Positions 18,698 through 27,380 of a DNA stretch of 50,370 nucleotides are shown piece after piece (position 1 is the first letter of the stretch; each line of letters begins with the position of its first letter). This DNA comes from Paenibacillus alkaliterrae (GTDB lineage Bacteria; Bacillota; Bacilli; Paenibacillales; Paenibacillaceae), in assembly GCF_021532375.1 (NCBI RefSeq), contig NZ_JAKGAP010000049.1, forward strand, positions 1-50,370, in the 5' to 3' direction. Made by a program: the position numbers and the translations under genes. A model generated the notes under the pieces. That model saw nothing but the letters and a program-made list of their open reading frames with translations, ran no database searches and was not told where the DNA came from.

Positions 18698-18769
18698 TCC
18701 CGGTTTTCCCTCCACTCCATCTATTTTGAATCGTACACTTTCATTCCGTAAAACAAAATCAATAGAAAT

Positions 18770-19444
18770 TCATCGTTTCAACTTGCCCGTTAATAGCAGC
18801 ATAAAGAAGGAGATAACGATTGTACATACCGTCCATGCCCATGCCATAGTCAAATTGCCTGCATCAACCGCTACATAGATTGCAGTAGGAATCGTCTGCG
18901 TTTTTCCCGGAATATTTCCTGCGATCATAAGCGTTGCTCCAAACTCACCCAATCCACGGGCAAAACCAAGAATATAAGCCGACAGCACCGATCGCGATAC
19001 AAGGGGGAAGGTGATGAACCGAAAAAGCTGCCACTCATTTGCTCCAATTGATCGAGCCGCTTCTTCAAAATCCCGATCTACGGAGTCGAAGCCAACTCTC
19101 ATCGTTTGGTAAACAAGCGGAAAAGCTACAACGATCGAAGCAATAACCGCTGCCCACCACGTGAAAATAATGGGTGCTGTAAACAACCATTCAAAAAATC
19201 GGCCAACTGCACTCTTTCGCCCCAATATGACCAGCAGCAAGAAGCCGATTACAGTAGGCGGAAGCACCATAGGCAGCATAAATATCGTTTCAAGAATGAG
19301 CTTTCCGCTGAATTTTTTTCTGGACATCCACCAAGCTACTGCAATCCCTATGACAGCCGTCAGCACACTCGACAAAAAAGTAATTTGCAGCGACAATCTT
19401 ATTGGAGGCCATAGTTCAAACCAGTCTATATTTATAATAGTCAT
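18770..19444 (-). CDS. modB: Molybdate ABC transporter permease
   Basis: A 224-residue inner-membrane permease with five or six hydrophobic segments, forming the channel for molybdate uptake with ModA and an ATPase. The EAA-type loop reads EAARSIGANEWQLFRFITFPL, followed by GFARGLGEFGATLMIAGNIPGKTQT, diagnostic for ModB/CysT-type permeases. Its ATG overlaps the modA stop (ATGA). No modC ATPase follows; B. subtilis yvgLM is organised the same way, so an ATPase encoded elsewhere is presumably shared. Confidence 0.93.
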   Translation of the reverse strand: MTIINIDWFELWPPIRLSLQITFLSSVLTAVIGIAVAWWMSRKKFSGKLILETIFMLPMVLPPTVIGFLLLVILGRKSAVGRFFEWLFTAPIIFTWWAAVIASIVVAFPLVYQTMRVGFDSVDRDFEEAARSIGANEWQLFRFITFPLVSRSVLSAYILGFARGLGEFGATLMIAGNIPGKTQTIPTAIYVAVDAGNLTMAWAWTVCTIVISFFMLLLTGKLKR

Positions 19445-20286
19445 TTAGGGATTGAAAACCCGTATTTCACAAATACGTCCAATGCTTCATTAGTTTGAAG
19501 AAACGCATAAAACTCTTCCGCTTCTTTGGCATGTTTTGTTGCTTGCACAATACCGACAGGATAATGAATTGGAGAATAGCTGTCCGGATCAACTGTGAAT
19601 GCAATTTTTACTTTATCAGAGGTTAGAGCATCCGTTTTGTACACAAACCCCGCATCCACATTTCCTGTTTCTGCATATTGCAGCACTTGCCTGACATCTT
19701 TGGCTTGTACGATTTTTGTTTGCAAACCATCCCACAAATTAGCGTTGGTTATCGCTTCTTGGGCATATTTACCTGCAGGTACACTCTCCGGAATACCGAT
19801 AGCGATTTTTTTCACTTCTTCTTTTTTCAAGTCCTGTTCGTTGCCAATGCTCAACTTGCTGTCTGAAGGCACAACGACGACAAGCTCGTTTGACAACAAA
19901 TTATGCTGCTCTGCGGAATCGATCAGTTGTTTATCAACCAAATCTTTCATGTTTTTGGATGCTGCCGATATAAACAAATCCGCAGGAGCGCCTTGCTCGA
20001 TTTGCTGCTGCAACGCTCCCGATGCGCCAAAATTAAAGACAAGCTTAATGTTATTATGTTTCGTTTCGTATATAGTCTGAATCTCATTCAATGCATCTGT
20101 CAAACTCGCACCCGCCGAGATGGTCAGCTCCACTGTTTCAGCCGAAGACTCGCTCGCTTGATTCGCAGCTGGGGATTGCGTAGAAGTTGCCGTTTGCGAT
20201 CCGGAACCCGCTCCGCACGCAACCAATAAAATCGACAAGATTAAAACCACAGATAAAATCATATTCCTTTTAACTAATTTTAACAT
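19441..20286 (-). CDS. modA: Molybdate-binding lipoprotein
   Basis: A 281-residue extracellular solute-binding lipoprotein. The signal peptide ends in the lipobox LLVAC (Cys about residue 24), followed by a Ser/Thr/Gln-rich linker and the ModA domain: ISAGASLTDALNEIQ, FNFGASGALQQQIEQGAPADLFISA, and PESVPAGKYAQEA. These are the oxyanion-contact segments of the family. The ATG at 20286 has GGAGG 7 bases upstream; the TTG just before it is not needed. It is the first gene of the mod unit, divergent from its likely regulator. Confidence 0.94.
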   Translation of the reverse strand: MLKLVKRNMILSVVLILSILLVACGAGSGSQTATSTQSPAANQASESSAETVELTISAGASLTDALNEIQTIYETKHNNIKLVFNFGASGALQQQIEQGAPADLFISAASKNMKDLVDKQLIDSAEQHNLLSNELVVVVPSDSKLSIGNEQDLKKEEVKKIAIGIPESVPAGKYAQEAITNANLWDGLQTKIVQAKDVRQVLQYAETGNVDAGFVYKTDALTSDKVKIAFTVDPDSYSPIHYPVGIVQATKHAKEAEEFYAFLQTNEALDVFVKYGFSIPK

Positions 20287-20337
20287 CAAGTTTCCTCCAC
20301 ATCTCTATTTAGTTATGTTTTAATATATCCAGTGTAA

Positions 20338-20367
20338 ATTATACTTGCATTCCATAGGAAATGTAAA
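20338..20367 (-). promoter_or_regulatory. modAB promoter
   Basis: On the minus strand TTTACA (20362-20367) and TATAAT (20338-20343) with an 18-base spacer that holds a palindromic motif. Confidence 0.65.
20347..20364. promoter_or_regulatory. Candidate operator in the modA promoter
   Basis: The sequence GCATTCCATAGGAAATGT is an imperfect palindrome (CATTCC-ATA-GGAAATG) lying between the -35 and -10 of modAB. A repressor bound here would block modAB transcription. The divergently encoded HTH/binding-protein regulator is the obvious candidate. Confidence 0.4.
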
Positions 20368-20391
20368 CTGAAATCAGGCCTGTTCTAGCGC

Positions 20392-20421
20392 TTAACTCCC
20401 AAAGGTATGCTACAATATAAT
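20392..20421 (+). promoter_or_regulatory. Promoter of the mod regulator gene
   Basis: TTAACT (20392-20397), 18-base spacer, TATAAT (20416-20421), ending about 40 bases before the ATG at 20463. Confidence 0.55.
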
Positions 20422-20462
20422 GAGTTTGTTTTTGTTAAATCTTTTTACAAAGGAGGCAGACG

Positions 20463-21410
20463 ATGTCGCAAGAAATATCTTATACAACAGAAGAAATTTC
20501 GAAACTATTGAAGATTTCCAAACTTACGGTCTACGATTTGATCAAGAAAGGCGAGCTGTCCTCGTACCGTGTAGGCAAACAAATGCGAGTAGACGCCTCT
20601 GACTTGGAAGCATATAAGCTTAAAAGCAAAGGAACCCACACTCAGGTCCAACAAGAACCGCAAGCTGTCATATCCCCATCATCCTCCATGGTCAGCCAGG
20701 GCATTCGCCCCCTTGTCCTGACAGGGCAGGATATAAGTCTCGACATTCTAGCCAAACATTTGGAGAAAAAAACGACGGGCTTAAGGCCGCTGCGCTCCTA
20801 TGCAGGCAGTCTCGACAGCTTGATCAGCATGTACAAAGGCGAATCTGACATTGTCAGCACCCATCTATTGGATGGCGACACCGGCGAGTACAACCTGCCT
20901 TATATCCGCAAGCTTCTGGTCGGCTCCTCGTATCTCGTCGTCAATTTGCTTTCCAGAAACGCCGGAATATATGTCGCACAAGGAAATCCGCACAACATTA
21001 AAAATTGGTCCGATTTAAGCCGTCCAGGCTTACGCTTTGTCAATCGGGAGAAAGGCTCAGGCGCACGCGTTCTGCTCGATGAACAGCTTCGCCTGCATGG
21101 GATCAAGACCGATCAGCTCAAAGGTTATAACTACATTCAGACCGATCATTTATCTGTCGCTGCCAAGGTAGCCTCAGGAGAAGCCGATGTCGGCGTTGGA
21201 ATAGAGAAGACGGCCTCTATTGTCGATCAAATCGAGTTCATCTCATTGATTCAAGAACGCTATGATCTTGTAATGATCAAAAATGCGGAAAATCAATCAT
21301 GGATTAACGCGCTAATGCTTATCCTGCAATCCAAAGATTTCAAGCAAGGGCTTCAGGCAATCGCCGGTTATGATTTGTCCCGTACAGGAGAAATCTTATT
21401 CGAAACCTGA
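20463..21410 (+). CDS. Helix-turn-helix regulator with periplasmic-binding-protein-like domain (molybdate sensor)
   Basis: A 315-residue cytoplasmic regulator. Residues ~3-50 are an excisionase/MerR-type HTH (TTEEISKLLKISKLTVYDLIKKGELSSYRVGK in two parts: helices and wing). The remainder, from about residue 80, is a PBP-like ligand domain related to ModA/LysR effector domains (GSGARVLLDEQLRLHGI, VASGEADVGVGIEKTA). Such proteins replace ModE in many Firmicutes and sit beside modAB, as here, divergently with 176 bases between. AAGGAGG precedes the ATG by 5 bases. Molybdate or tungstate as the effector is inferred from context. Confidence 0.85.
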   Translation: MSQEISYTTEEISKLLKISKLTVYDLIKKGELSSYRVGKQMRVDASDLEAYKLKSKGTHTQVQQEPQAVISPSSSMVSQGIRPLVLTGQDISLDILAKHLEKKTTGLRPLRSYAGSLDSLISMYKGESDIVSTHLLDGDTGEYNLPYIRKLLVGSSYLVVNLLSRNAGIYVAQGNPHNIKNWSDLSRPGLRFVNREKGSGARVLLDEQLRLHGIKTDQLKGYNYIQTDHLSVAAKVASGEADVGVGIEKTASIVDQIEFISLIQERYDLVMIKNAENQSWINALMLILQSKDFKQGLQAIAGYDLSRTGEILFET

Positions 21411-21445
21411 ACGATCAAGCGAATCGGCGAGCTTCTATCAAACGC

Positions 21446-21473
21446 AAAAAAGCCACTTCACAATTGAAGCGGC
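21446..21473 (-). terminator. Terminator of msrAB
   Basis: On the minus strand GCCGCTTC pairs with GAAGTGGC (one G-U pair) around loop AATTGT, then TTTTTTGCG. On the plus strand the same position would be an A-C mismatch, so it serves msrAB primarily; weaker action on the regulator transcript is possible. Confidence 0.8.
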
Positions 21474-21498
21474 CAATATGCAGCACGTAATTACTGGA

Positions 21499-22461
21499 CT
21501 ATTCCTTAAATAGAGAAGCATACTCGCCATAACCTTCCATTTCCAACTTATCTTTGGGGATAAATCTGAGCGAAGCAGAGTTAATGCAATAGCGCAAACC
21601 GTTTGGGCCGGGACCATCATTAAATACATGTCCTAAATGTGAGTCGGCTTTGCGGCTTCGTACTTCTGTGCGAACCATACCATGCGTTGTATCAACTACC
21701 TCTTTTACATTGAGATTTATGACTGGTTTTGTAAAGCTAGGCCATCCGCAGTTAGAATCAAATTTCTCTTTCGAGGTAAACAAAGGCTCTCCCGACACAA
21801 TGTCCACATAAATTCCATCTTCTTCAAAATCCCAAAATTCATTCTGGAAAGGTCTTTCCGTTGCATTATTTTGAGTCACTTCATACTGGAGCGGCGTTAG
21901 ATTTTTTTTGAGCTCAGCACTATCTTTTTTTATAGCCCAGTGTTCATTAAGGAACCTGTCCCTTCCCGAGCCGCTGCGATATGATTTATAACGATATGGA
22001 TTTTTCTTATGAAAATCTTGATGATATTCTTCAGCTTCATAAAACTTCTCCGCGTTAACAATCTCTGTAACGATCGGCTTTGTAAATTTACCGCTTTTCT
22101 CAAGTTCTTCTTTGGATTTTTCAGCTAAAATTCTTTGCTCCTCAGAATGATAAAAAATAGCTGTTCTATAAGAAGAACCTTTATCAAAAAATTGTCCTTC
22201 AGGATCTGTTGGATCAATCTGTTGCCAGTAGATGTTTAGAAGGCTCTTATACGGCATAATATTAGGATTAAATTCAATTTGAATTGCCTCAGCGTGACCT
22301 GTAGTTTCAGAACATACTTCTTCATAGGTAGGATTAAGCGTGTGTCCTCCGGTATAGCCAGAAACAACTCGAATGATGCCAGGCATATCTTCAAAGGGCG
22401 TTACCATGCACCAAAAACATCCACCGGCGAACGTAGCAAGCTCATTATTTTCCGTATTCAT
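21499..22461 (-). CDS. msrAB: Fused peptide methionine sulfoxide reductase MsrA/MsrB
   Basis: A 320-residue cytoplasmic repair enzyme. Residues ~8-160 are MsrA with the catalytic Cys in GGCFWCM, reducing the S-sulfoxide. Residues ~175-310 are MsrB with [21 protein letters not shown] and the catalytic Cys in [11 protein letters not shown], reducing the R-sulfoxide. Both use thioredoxin. The ATG at 22461 follows AAGGGAG by 8 bases; upstream codons are not conserved. B. subtilis has separate msrA and msrB; the fusion order A-B is widespread. The gene looks more AT-rich than the pur region and stands alone. Confidence 0.95.
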   Translation of the reverse strand: MNTENNELATFAGGCFWCMVTPFEDMPGIIRVVSGYTGGHTLNPTYEEVCSETTGHAEAIQIEFNPNIMPYKSLLNIYWQQIDPTDPEGQFFDKGSSYRTAIFYHSEEQRILAEKSKEELEKSGKFTKPIVTEIVNAEKFYEAEEYHQDFHKKNPYRYKSYRSGSGRDRFLNEHWAIKKDSAELKKNLTPLQYEVTQNNATERPFQNEFWDFEEDGIYVDIVSGEPLFTSKEKFDSNCGWPSFTKPVINLNVKEVVDTTHGMVRTEVRSRKADSHLGHVFNDGPGPNGLRYCINSASLRFIPKDKLEMEGYGEYASLFKE

Positions 22462-22705
22462 TGTTTCATCTCCCTTATAATAAAATGATAACCAAATACT
22501 CAAAACTTATTAATCCAATGATAACAAGTATCTCTATTATAACATGACAGGATAAGCGATCCACAAAAGGACGTCCGAATGTTACAATAAAATGGCATCC
22601 GCAACTATTGGGAGCCCGTTGATGTCTAATAGTATGAAAACATGCTTGCAGTTCGTTCATCCAATCTTCGGTGCAAGTGACCCACATGAGAGGTGAATGA
22701 ATAAA

Positions 22706-23137
22706 ATGAGTGATTTAATTTTGGAACAACGCACTGCCAGCCAATTCGAAAGCAAGACCCGCAAAAAGAAAGGAAACCGCGCGTTTCTCCTGTTCGTCTG
22801 CGTATGGATGATTATTTTATGCTCCGGCATACTAGGCGCCAAATGGTATGCGGATCGTATACAGCAGACGCTCTCCGCCGATCTGGAGCGGCAAACCGCC
22901 AGCCAGATTACAGCCATGCAGGAAGCTTATGAGGCCCGTATGCTGCAGCTTGAAACAAGCTATGCAGCCGATCTGGCCGAGCTCAAGACGAAGGTCGATG
23001 CCCTTAATGAGCTGCTTACGTTCACGAAGGATAATGCCGATTCCAAAACGGACAACAGCAACAAGCTGTACACGCAATTGAACGAAGTGAAAAAGCAGCT
23101 GGACGAGCTGAAGAAAAATCTGGATGTGCTCAAATGA
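22706..23137 (+). CDS. Membrane-anchored coiled-coil protein
   Basis: A 143-residue protein of unknown function. Residues ~1-26 are basic and cytoplasmic, one membrane segment (FLLFVCVWMIILCSGILGA) covers ~28-46, and the rest is heptad-rich and charged (LETSYAADLAELKTKVDAL, LYTQLNEVKKQLDELKKNL), predicting a long extracellular coiled coil. I prefer the ATG at 22706 because AGAGGTG lies 10 bases upstream; the ATG at 22697 is only 1 base from it. The stop overlaps the start of the next gene (ATGA), so the two are coupled and probably act together, for instance as a scaffold for the glycosidase-like protein. Confidence 0.75.
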   Translation: MSDLILEQRTASQFESKTRKKKGNRAFLLFVCVWMIILCSGILGAKWYADRIQQTLSADLERQTASQITAMQEAYEARMLQLETSYAADLAELKTKVDALNELLTFTKDNADSKTDNSNKLYTQLNEVKKQLDELKKNLDVLK

Positions 23138-24210
23138 ACATCACCGTCAGAGCGTTAAACCGAACGGCGCTGCTCGCTTGCGCTCCTTTTCTAGGCATTA
23201 TGATTTGGCTGCTATTATCCGATATGGTCATAGAATTGTCCGAAGAAGCGTTCCCGCAGCCGCTAACGGAGCAAGCGCCGCATCCGGCAGCCGATATAGA
23301 GCCCGCTTCAGCCGGCCTCGATCAGGCTCAGTCGACGGCCTCGCAAACGAGTCAATCCATTCAAAAGCAAATCAAGCTGTATAATCAGACCAATGCCGAT
23401 ATGGCGAAAATATCCGCGATGGCCGCCTCTCAGGCGATGAGACCGCTCGTCATTTACGATCGCAATATAACGGGCAAGCTGGGCAAGCCTGCCCGAACGG
23501 TCGACTCGGATAACATTCGCGCCCAGCTGTTCTATATCCAAGCGGAAAATTTCAAAGCCTATGCGCTGAAGGTTAAGCTGAAGAGCGCTGACGCTATGAC
23601 GATGACCTTAGGCGGAGACCAGGTGGGCAAAGCGGAAACGACGCTCGAGGCCGCGAAGCGCCACAAAGCCATCGCCGCCGTTAACGCAGGCGGATATGCC
23701 GATGGCGGCGGCAAACGCTATCCTCTGAGCACAACGGTCGTGGGCGGTAAATATGCGACGGGCTTCGAGTCGTCCTATTCGGATTTGTTTTTTGTCGGAT
23801 TAAATGAGCAAAACGAGCTTATCGGAGGGAAATACCTGACCAAGCAGCAGCTCGATGCCAAGAAACCGAAGTTTGGCGCATCCTTCGTACCAGTCCTGCT
23901 TCGGCGAGGAGCGGCGCAGCCGATTCCTGCCAAATGGCAGACAAGCCCGATGCGGGCTCCCAGAACGGTTATCGCCAACTACAAGGACGACCAGCTTCTG
24001 TTCCTCGTCACCGATGGATACAACGAAGCGGGAAGCAGCGGCGCAACACTGGAAGAAATGCAGATTCTGCTGAAGAGATACGGCGCGGTCGACGGCTATA
24101 ATTTGGATGGCGGCGGCTCCTCCTCGCTTGTTTTTAATGGCAAAGTCATTAATAAACCGTCGGACGGCCAGCTTCGCAAGCTGCCTACGCACTTTTTGTT
24201 TTTTAAATAA
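23134..24210 (+). CDS. Phosphodiester glycosidase (NAGPA) domain protein
   Basis: A 358-residue secreted or membrane-tethered protein: one N-terminal hydrophobic segment (residues ~10-30), a proline/glutamine-rich linker to ~90, then the NAGPA domain with AAVNAGGYADGGG, PRTVIANYKDDQLLFLVTDGY, EMQILLKRYGAVDGYNLDGGGSSSLVFNGK. The human relative uncovers mannose-6-phosphate by removing GlcNAc from a phosphodiester; bacterial members are thought to act on cell-wall or exopolysaccharide phosphodiesters. Substrate unknown. It is translationally coupled to the preceding coiled-coil gene. Confidence 0.85.
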   Translation: MNITVRALNRTALLACAPFLGIMIWLLLSDMVIELSEEAFPQPLTEQAPHPAADIEPASAGLDQAQSTASQTSQSIQKQIKLYNQTNADMAKISAMAASQAMRPLVIYDRNITGKLGKPARTVDSDNIRAQLFYIQAENFKAYALKVKLKSADAMTMTLGGDQVGKAETTLEAAKRHKAIAAVNAGGYADGGGKRYPLSTTVVGGKYATGFESSYSDLFFVGLNEQNELIGGKYLTKQQLDAKKPKFGASFVPVLLRRGAAQPIPAKWQTSPMRAPRTVIANYKDDQLLFLVTDGYNEAGSSGATLEEMQILLKRYGAVDGYNLDGGGSSSLVFNGKVINKPSDGQLRKLPTHFLFFK

Positions 24211-24310
24211 TTAAGCTGGAATAGCGCGATGCCGCCCATTTCGGAATATACTATACCGAGCTCCCGAAATAAGACTCCTACTATCGTTTTTCCGGAAAGG
24301 AGCAATACGG

Positions 24311-25243
24311 ATGGGAATCGGATCGAAATGGTACCGCAAATCGTTATTGACAATCACGGGCATCCCGATGGTGGAGAAGCTCTCGACGACCTATGGCAAA
24401 GGGCTGGCAAGCCGGTTTATAGCTGGAGAGACACTGGAGGAAGCGCTGAAGGAGGTTGAAGAGCTGGGCAAGCTCGGCATCATGGCCACGCTCGACCATC
24501 TTGGCGAGGGCATACGCCAATTAAGCGAAGCAGCCGCCTACAAGGACCAATATATAAAGCTAATTACCGGAATTGCGGACTGCAAGGCGAACTCTAATGT
24601 CTCTCTAAAGCCGACGCAGATGGGACTCGCCCTTGACCCGGCCGTTTGCTATGCGAATATTCGCGATGTCGTCAAACATGCAAGGCGCAACCGAAACTTC
24701 GTTCGCATCGATATGGAAAATACGCCTTACACGCAAGCTACGATCGATATCGTAAGACGGCTTCATAAAGAAGGCTTGACGAACGTCGGAACCGTTCTGC
24801 AGGCTTACTTGTTCCGATCCGAGCAGGACGCGGCCGAGCTGCTCCGCGAGCGGATCAGTCTCAGGCTCGTCAAAGGCGCGTACAAGGAATCGGACGAGGT
24901 CGCTTTCCAGAAGACGTCCGAGATCATCCGAAGCTTCAAGCGAATCATCGGCCTGCATTTGGAGAACCGCGCATATACGGCAATCGCTTCCCATGACGAT
25001 GAAATCATCAGCTGGGTGAAGGCCTATGCGCGTACCAAGGGCATTCCGAAGAGCGCCTTTGAATTTCAAATGCTTTACGGACTCCGAATGAACGAGCAGG
25101 CGAAACTTGCGAAAGAGGGCTACCGCATTCGCTGCTACATCCCTTACGGGGTAATGTGGTATCCATACTTTACCCGCCGGCTTGCCGAGAAGCCGGTCAA
25201 TCTGATGATGGTGCTTAAGCATATGTCCGGACGCAAGCGCTGA
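24311..25243 (+). CDS. Proline dehydrogenase
   Basis: A 310-residue FAD enzyme oxidising L-proline to pyrroline-5-carboxylate, monofunctional as in B. subtilis PutB/FadM. Barrel motifs: VSLKPTQMGLALD, FVRIDMENTPYTQ, RLVKGAYKES (substrate carboxylate), IASHDDE, FEFQMLYGLR, and the C-terminal YIPYGVMWYPYFTRRLAE signature with the paired arginines that bind proline. AAAGGAG stands 8 bases before the ATG. No pyrroline-5-carboxylate dehydrogenase or proline permease is adjacent, so the gene acts with distant partners. It converges with rbsR, 35 bases away, with no evident terminator between. Confidence 0.93.
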   Translation: MGIGSKWYRKSLLTITGIPMVEKLSTTYGKGLASRFIAGETLEEALKEVEELGKLGIMATLDHLGEGIRQLSEAAAYKDQYIKLITGIADCKANSNVSLKPTQMGLALDPAVCYANIRDVVKHARRNRNFVRIDMENTPYTQATIDIVRRLHKEGLTNVGTVLQAYLFRSEQDAAELLRERISLRLVKGAYKESDEVAFQKTSEIIRSFKRIIGLHLENRAYTAIASHDDEIISWVKAYARTKGIPKSAFEFQMLYGLRMNEQAKLAKEGYRIRCYIPYGVMWYPYFTRRLAEKPVNLMMVLKHMSGRKR

Positions 25244-25278
25244 CGAAGCCTAATGGCTGCGCCGGTATCAACACATCG

Positions 25279-26262
25279 TCAGGTTGTTGCCTTTCGCAAG
25301 AGCTCCACATCAAGCTCGTAATTTTTACGCTCGATAGGCTCATTGTTGATTAAGCGGATCAAATAGTCCATCGCGGTTTTGCCGATAGAGTAAATTTGTT
25401 GGGATATGGTCGTAATTTCAGGGTAAACCATATCCATTCGAATCCCGTCGAAGCCGATTAGCTTCACTTGCTCCGGTACCGCAGCTCCCAGTTCGATTAA
25501 CGCCTTCAATGCTCCGGCGGCCATCAGATCATTGCCGGCAAACACACCGTCCACATCAGGATGCTGCTTATAAATTTCTTTCATCGCCTGATAGCCGCCT
25601 GCAACGTTGAAGTTGCCGTAACCAATCAGACTAGGCATGAACCATGGCAAATCCCTGCATGCTTTCTCATAGGCAAGCGTCCTCTCCCGTGAGGCGTGCA
25701 CATGCGAGGGGCCCGAAATATGAGCGATTTTGCGGCTGCCTTCAGACATAAGATGCTGTACAGCCATTTCACCGCCATGACGGTTTGCAGCTGTAACCGA
25801 AAGTATTGGATAATCAGAAAATGATTTGTCGATGACTACAATCGGAATAGAGCGGTCCTGCAAGGCAAGAATCTGCTCTGGCAGAATCGTATAAGATGAA
25901 ATAATAATGCCATCTATTTGCTTATTAATAAGCGTTTCTATATACTTCTTTTCTTTGTCCGGATTATTGTCCGTATTGCATAGAACGAGCGTGTAGCCGA
26001 GTACTGCTGCGGCATCCTCGGCAGCACGGGCTATTTCGGGAAAGAAGGGATTTAAGATATCAGGCACCATTAAAGCAACGGCAGCGGTCTTTTTGCCTGC
26101 CAAGCTTCTTGCAATATTGTTAGGCTTATAATTCAGCTTTTGTATCGCAGACATAACTGCGATTTCTGCTTCCTTGCTGACATATCCGCTTTGATTAAGC
26201 AGGCGGGATACGGTGGCGACGGACACGCCGGCCAGCTTGCTCACATCTCTAATTGTAGTCAT
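25279..26262 (-). CDS. rbsR: LacI-family ribose operon repressor
   Basis: A 327-residue repressor. Residues 1-50 are the LacI HTH and hinge (TIRDVSKLAGVSVATVSRLL); the remainder is a sugar-binding PBP domain with DGIIISS, GVFAGNDLMAAGAL and KLIGFDGI. The ATG at 26262 fits the conserved N-terminus MTTIRDVS; a TTG three codons earlier is an alternative. In B. subtilis rbsR leads the operon; here it follows rbsB beyond a strong terminator, so it needs its own promoter or read-through. The operator upstream of rbsK is its probable target. Confidence 0.85.
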   Translation of the reverse strand: MTTIRDVSKLAGVSVATVSRLLNQSGYVSKEAEIAVMSAIQKLNYKPNNIARSLAGKKTAAVALMVPDILNPFFPEIARAAEDAAAVLGYTLVLCNTDNNPDKEKKYIETLINKQIDGIIISSYTILPEQILALQDRSIPIVVIDKSFSDYPILSVTAANRHGGEMAVQHLMSEGSRKIAHISGPSHVHASRERTLAYEKACRDLPWFMPSLIGYGNFNVAGGYQAMKEIYKQHPDVDGVFAGNDLMAAGALKALIELGAAVPEQVKLIGFDGIRMDMVYPEITTISQQIYSIGKTAMDYLIRLINNEPIERKNYELDVELLRKATT

Positions 26263-26326
26263 ATATAACAAAATCCTTTCACGAATCAGCCTAGCCTTTG
26301 GTATAAAGTATACGGAATTATCTATT

Positions 26327-26372
26327 AAAAAAACAAGCGTGTCTACGTTTGCGAGTACGCAGACACACTTGT
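26327..26372 (-). terminator. Terminator of rbsKDACB
   Basis: On the minus strand a long stem (ACAAGTGTGTCTGCGT with ACGTAGACACGCTTGT, one mismatch and wobble pairs) ends in seven T residues. It lies 18 bases after the rbsB stop and separates it from rbsR. Confidence 0.85.
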
Positions 26373-26390
26373 ATGACTTGAAGCTAATCG

Positions 26391-27344
26391 TTACTTTTTA
26401 GCAGAATCTTTCGTAATTAGCTCCAGCTCAACAGGAATCGATGCCACCACCGTTTCGCCTTTGGCAATCTTTATAGCGGTTTGTACTGCCAAAATACCCA
26501 TCATATCAGGCTTTTGCGCCACAGTCGCACTCAATTTCCCTGCGAATACTTCCTTCACAGCATCATCAGTCGCATCGAAGCCGACAACAAGAATTCCAGC
26601 TGCACCAGCTGCTTCAATAGCCTTGAGAGCGCCGAGCGCCATTTCATCGTTATGAGCGAAGACTGCTTTTATATCCTTGTTTCCTTGCAAAATGTTTTCC
26701 ATAACGGTCAAGCCTTTGGCGCGATCAAAATCTGCTGGCTGCTTGGCTGCTATTTGAATACCGCTCGAATTGGCGATTTCTTCATTAAAGCCGGCTCCGC
26801 GCTCGCGAGCTGCGGAAGAGCCCGGAATACCTTCCAGCTCGACAACCTTGCCCGTTCCGCCAAGCTGCTCAGCGATAAACTTTGCAGCGAGTACGCCGCC
26901 AGCTTTGTTATCGGAAGCGATATGAGTCATTACTTTACCGCCGTCGGACGTCCGATCGACCGTAATAACCGGAATACCTGCTGTGTTAGCGGATTCCACT
27001 GCGGGAACGATTGCTGCCGAATCTGTAGGGTTAATAATGATGACATCTACCTTTTGTTGAATTAAATCCTCGATCGAAGAGGCTTGCTTGGCGGCATCAT
27101 CCTGCGCGTCAACCGTAATCAATTCTGCTTCCCCAGCCGCAGCCGCTGTTTGGGCGCCTTCTTTCAAGGTAACGAAAAACGGATTGCTTTGCGTAGATAC
27201 GGCAAGTCCAATCTTAATTCCCTCTGTTTTTGAACCGCCTTGTTCAGCTTCATTTGTTCCTGAACCGGGAGCCGTTGTTGAACAGCCCGCAAGCAACAGC
27301 GCAGTAATCATTCCAATGCTTACTAATTTCGTTGTCTTTTTCAT
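26391..27344 (-). CDS. rbsB: Ribose-binding lipoprotein
   Basis: A 317-residue extracellular binding protein for ribose. The signal peptide ends in LLLAGC (Cys21), then a Gly/Glu linker, then the type I PBP domain: GLAVSTQSNPFFVTLKEG, DAQDDAAKQASSIEDLIQQKVDVIIINPTDS, PVITVDRTS, AVFAHNDEMALGAL, VVGFDATDD. Length is typical. It is the last gene before the operon terminator, the same relative position as in B. subtilis. Confidence 0.93.
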   Translation of the reverse strand: MKKTTKLVSIGMITALLLAGCSTTAPGSGTNEAEQGGSKTEGIKIGLAVSTQSNPFFVTLKEGAQTAAAAGEAELITVDAQDDAAKQASSIEDLIQQKVDVIIINPTDSAAIVPAVESANTAGIPVITVDRTSDGGKVMTHIASDNKAGGVLAAKFIAEQLGGTGKVVELEGIPGSSAARERGAGFNEEIANSSGIQIAAKQPADFDRAKGLTVMENILQGNKDIKAVFAHNDEMALGALKAIEAAGAAGILVVGFDATDDAVKEVFAGKLSATVAQKPDMMGILAVQTAIKIAKGETVVASIPVELELITKDSAKK

Positions 27345-27380
27345 GTTGAACCCGCCTTTTCTTTGTTTAGATTATATGAT

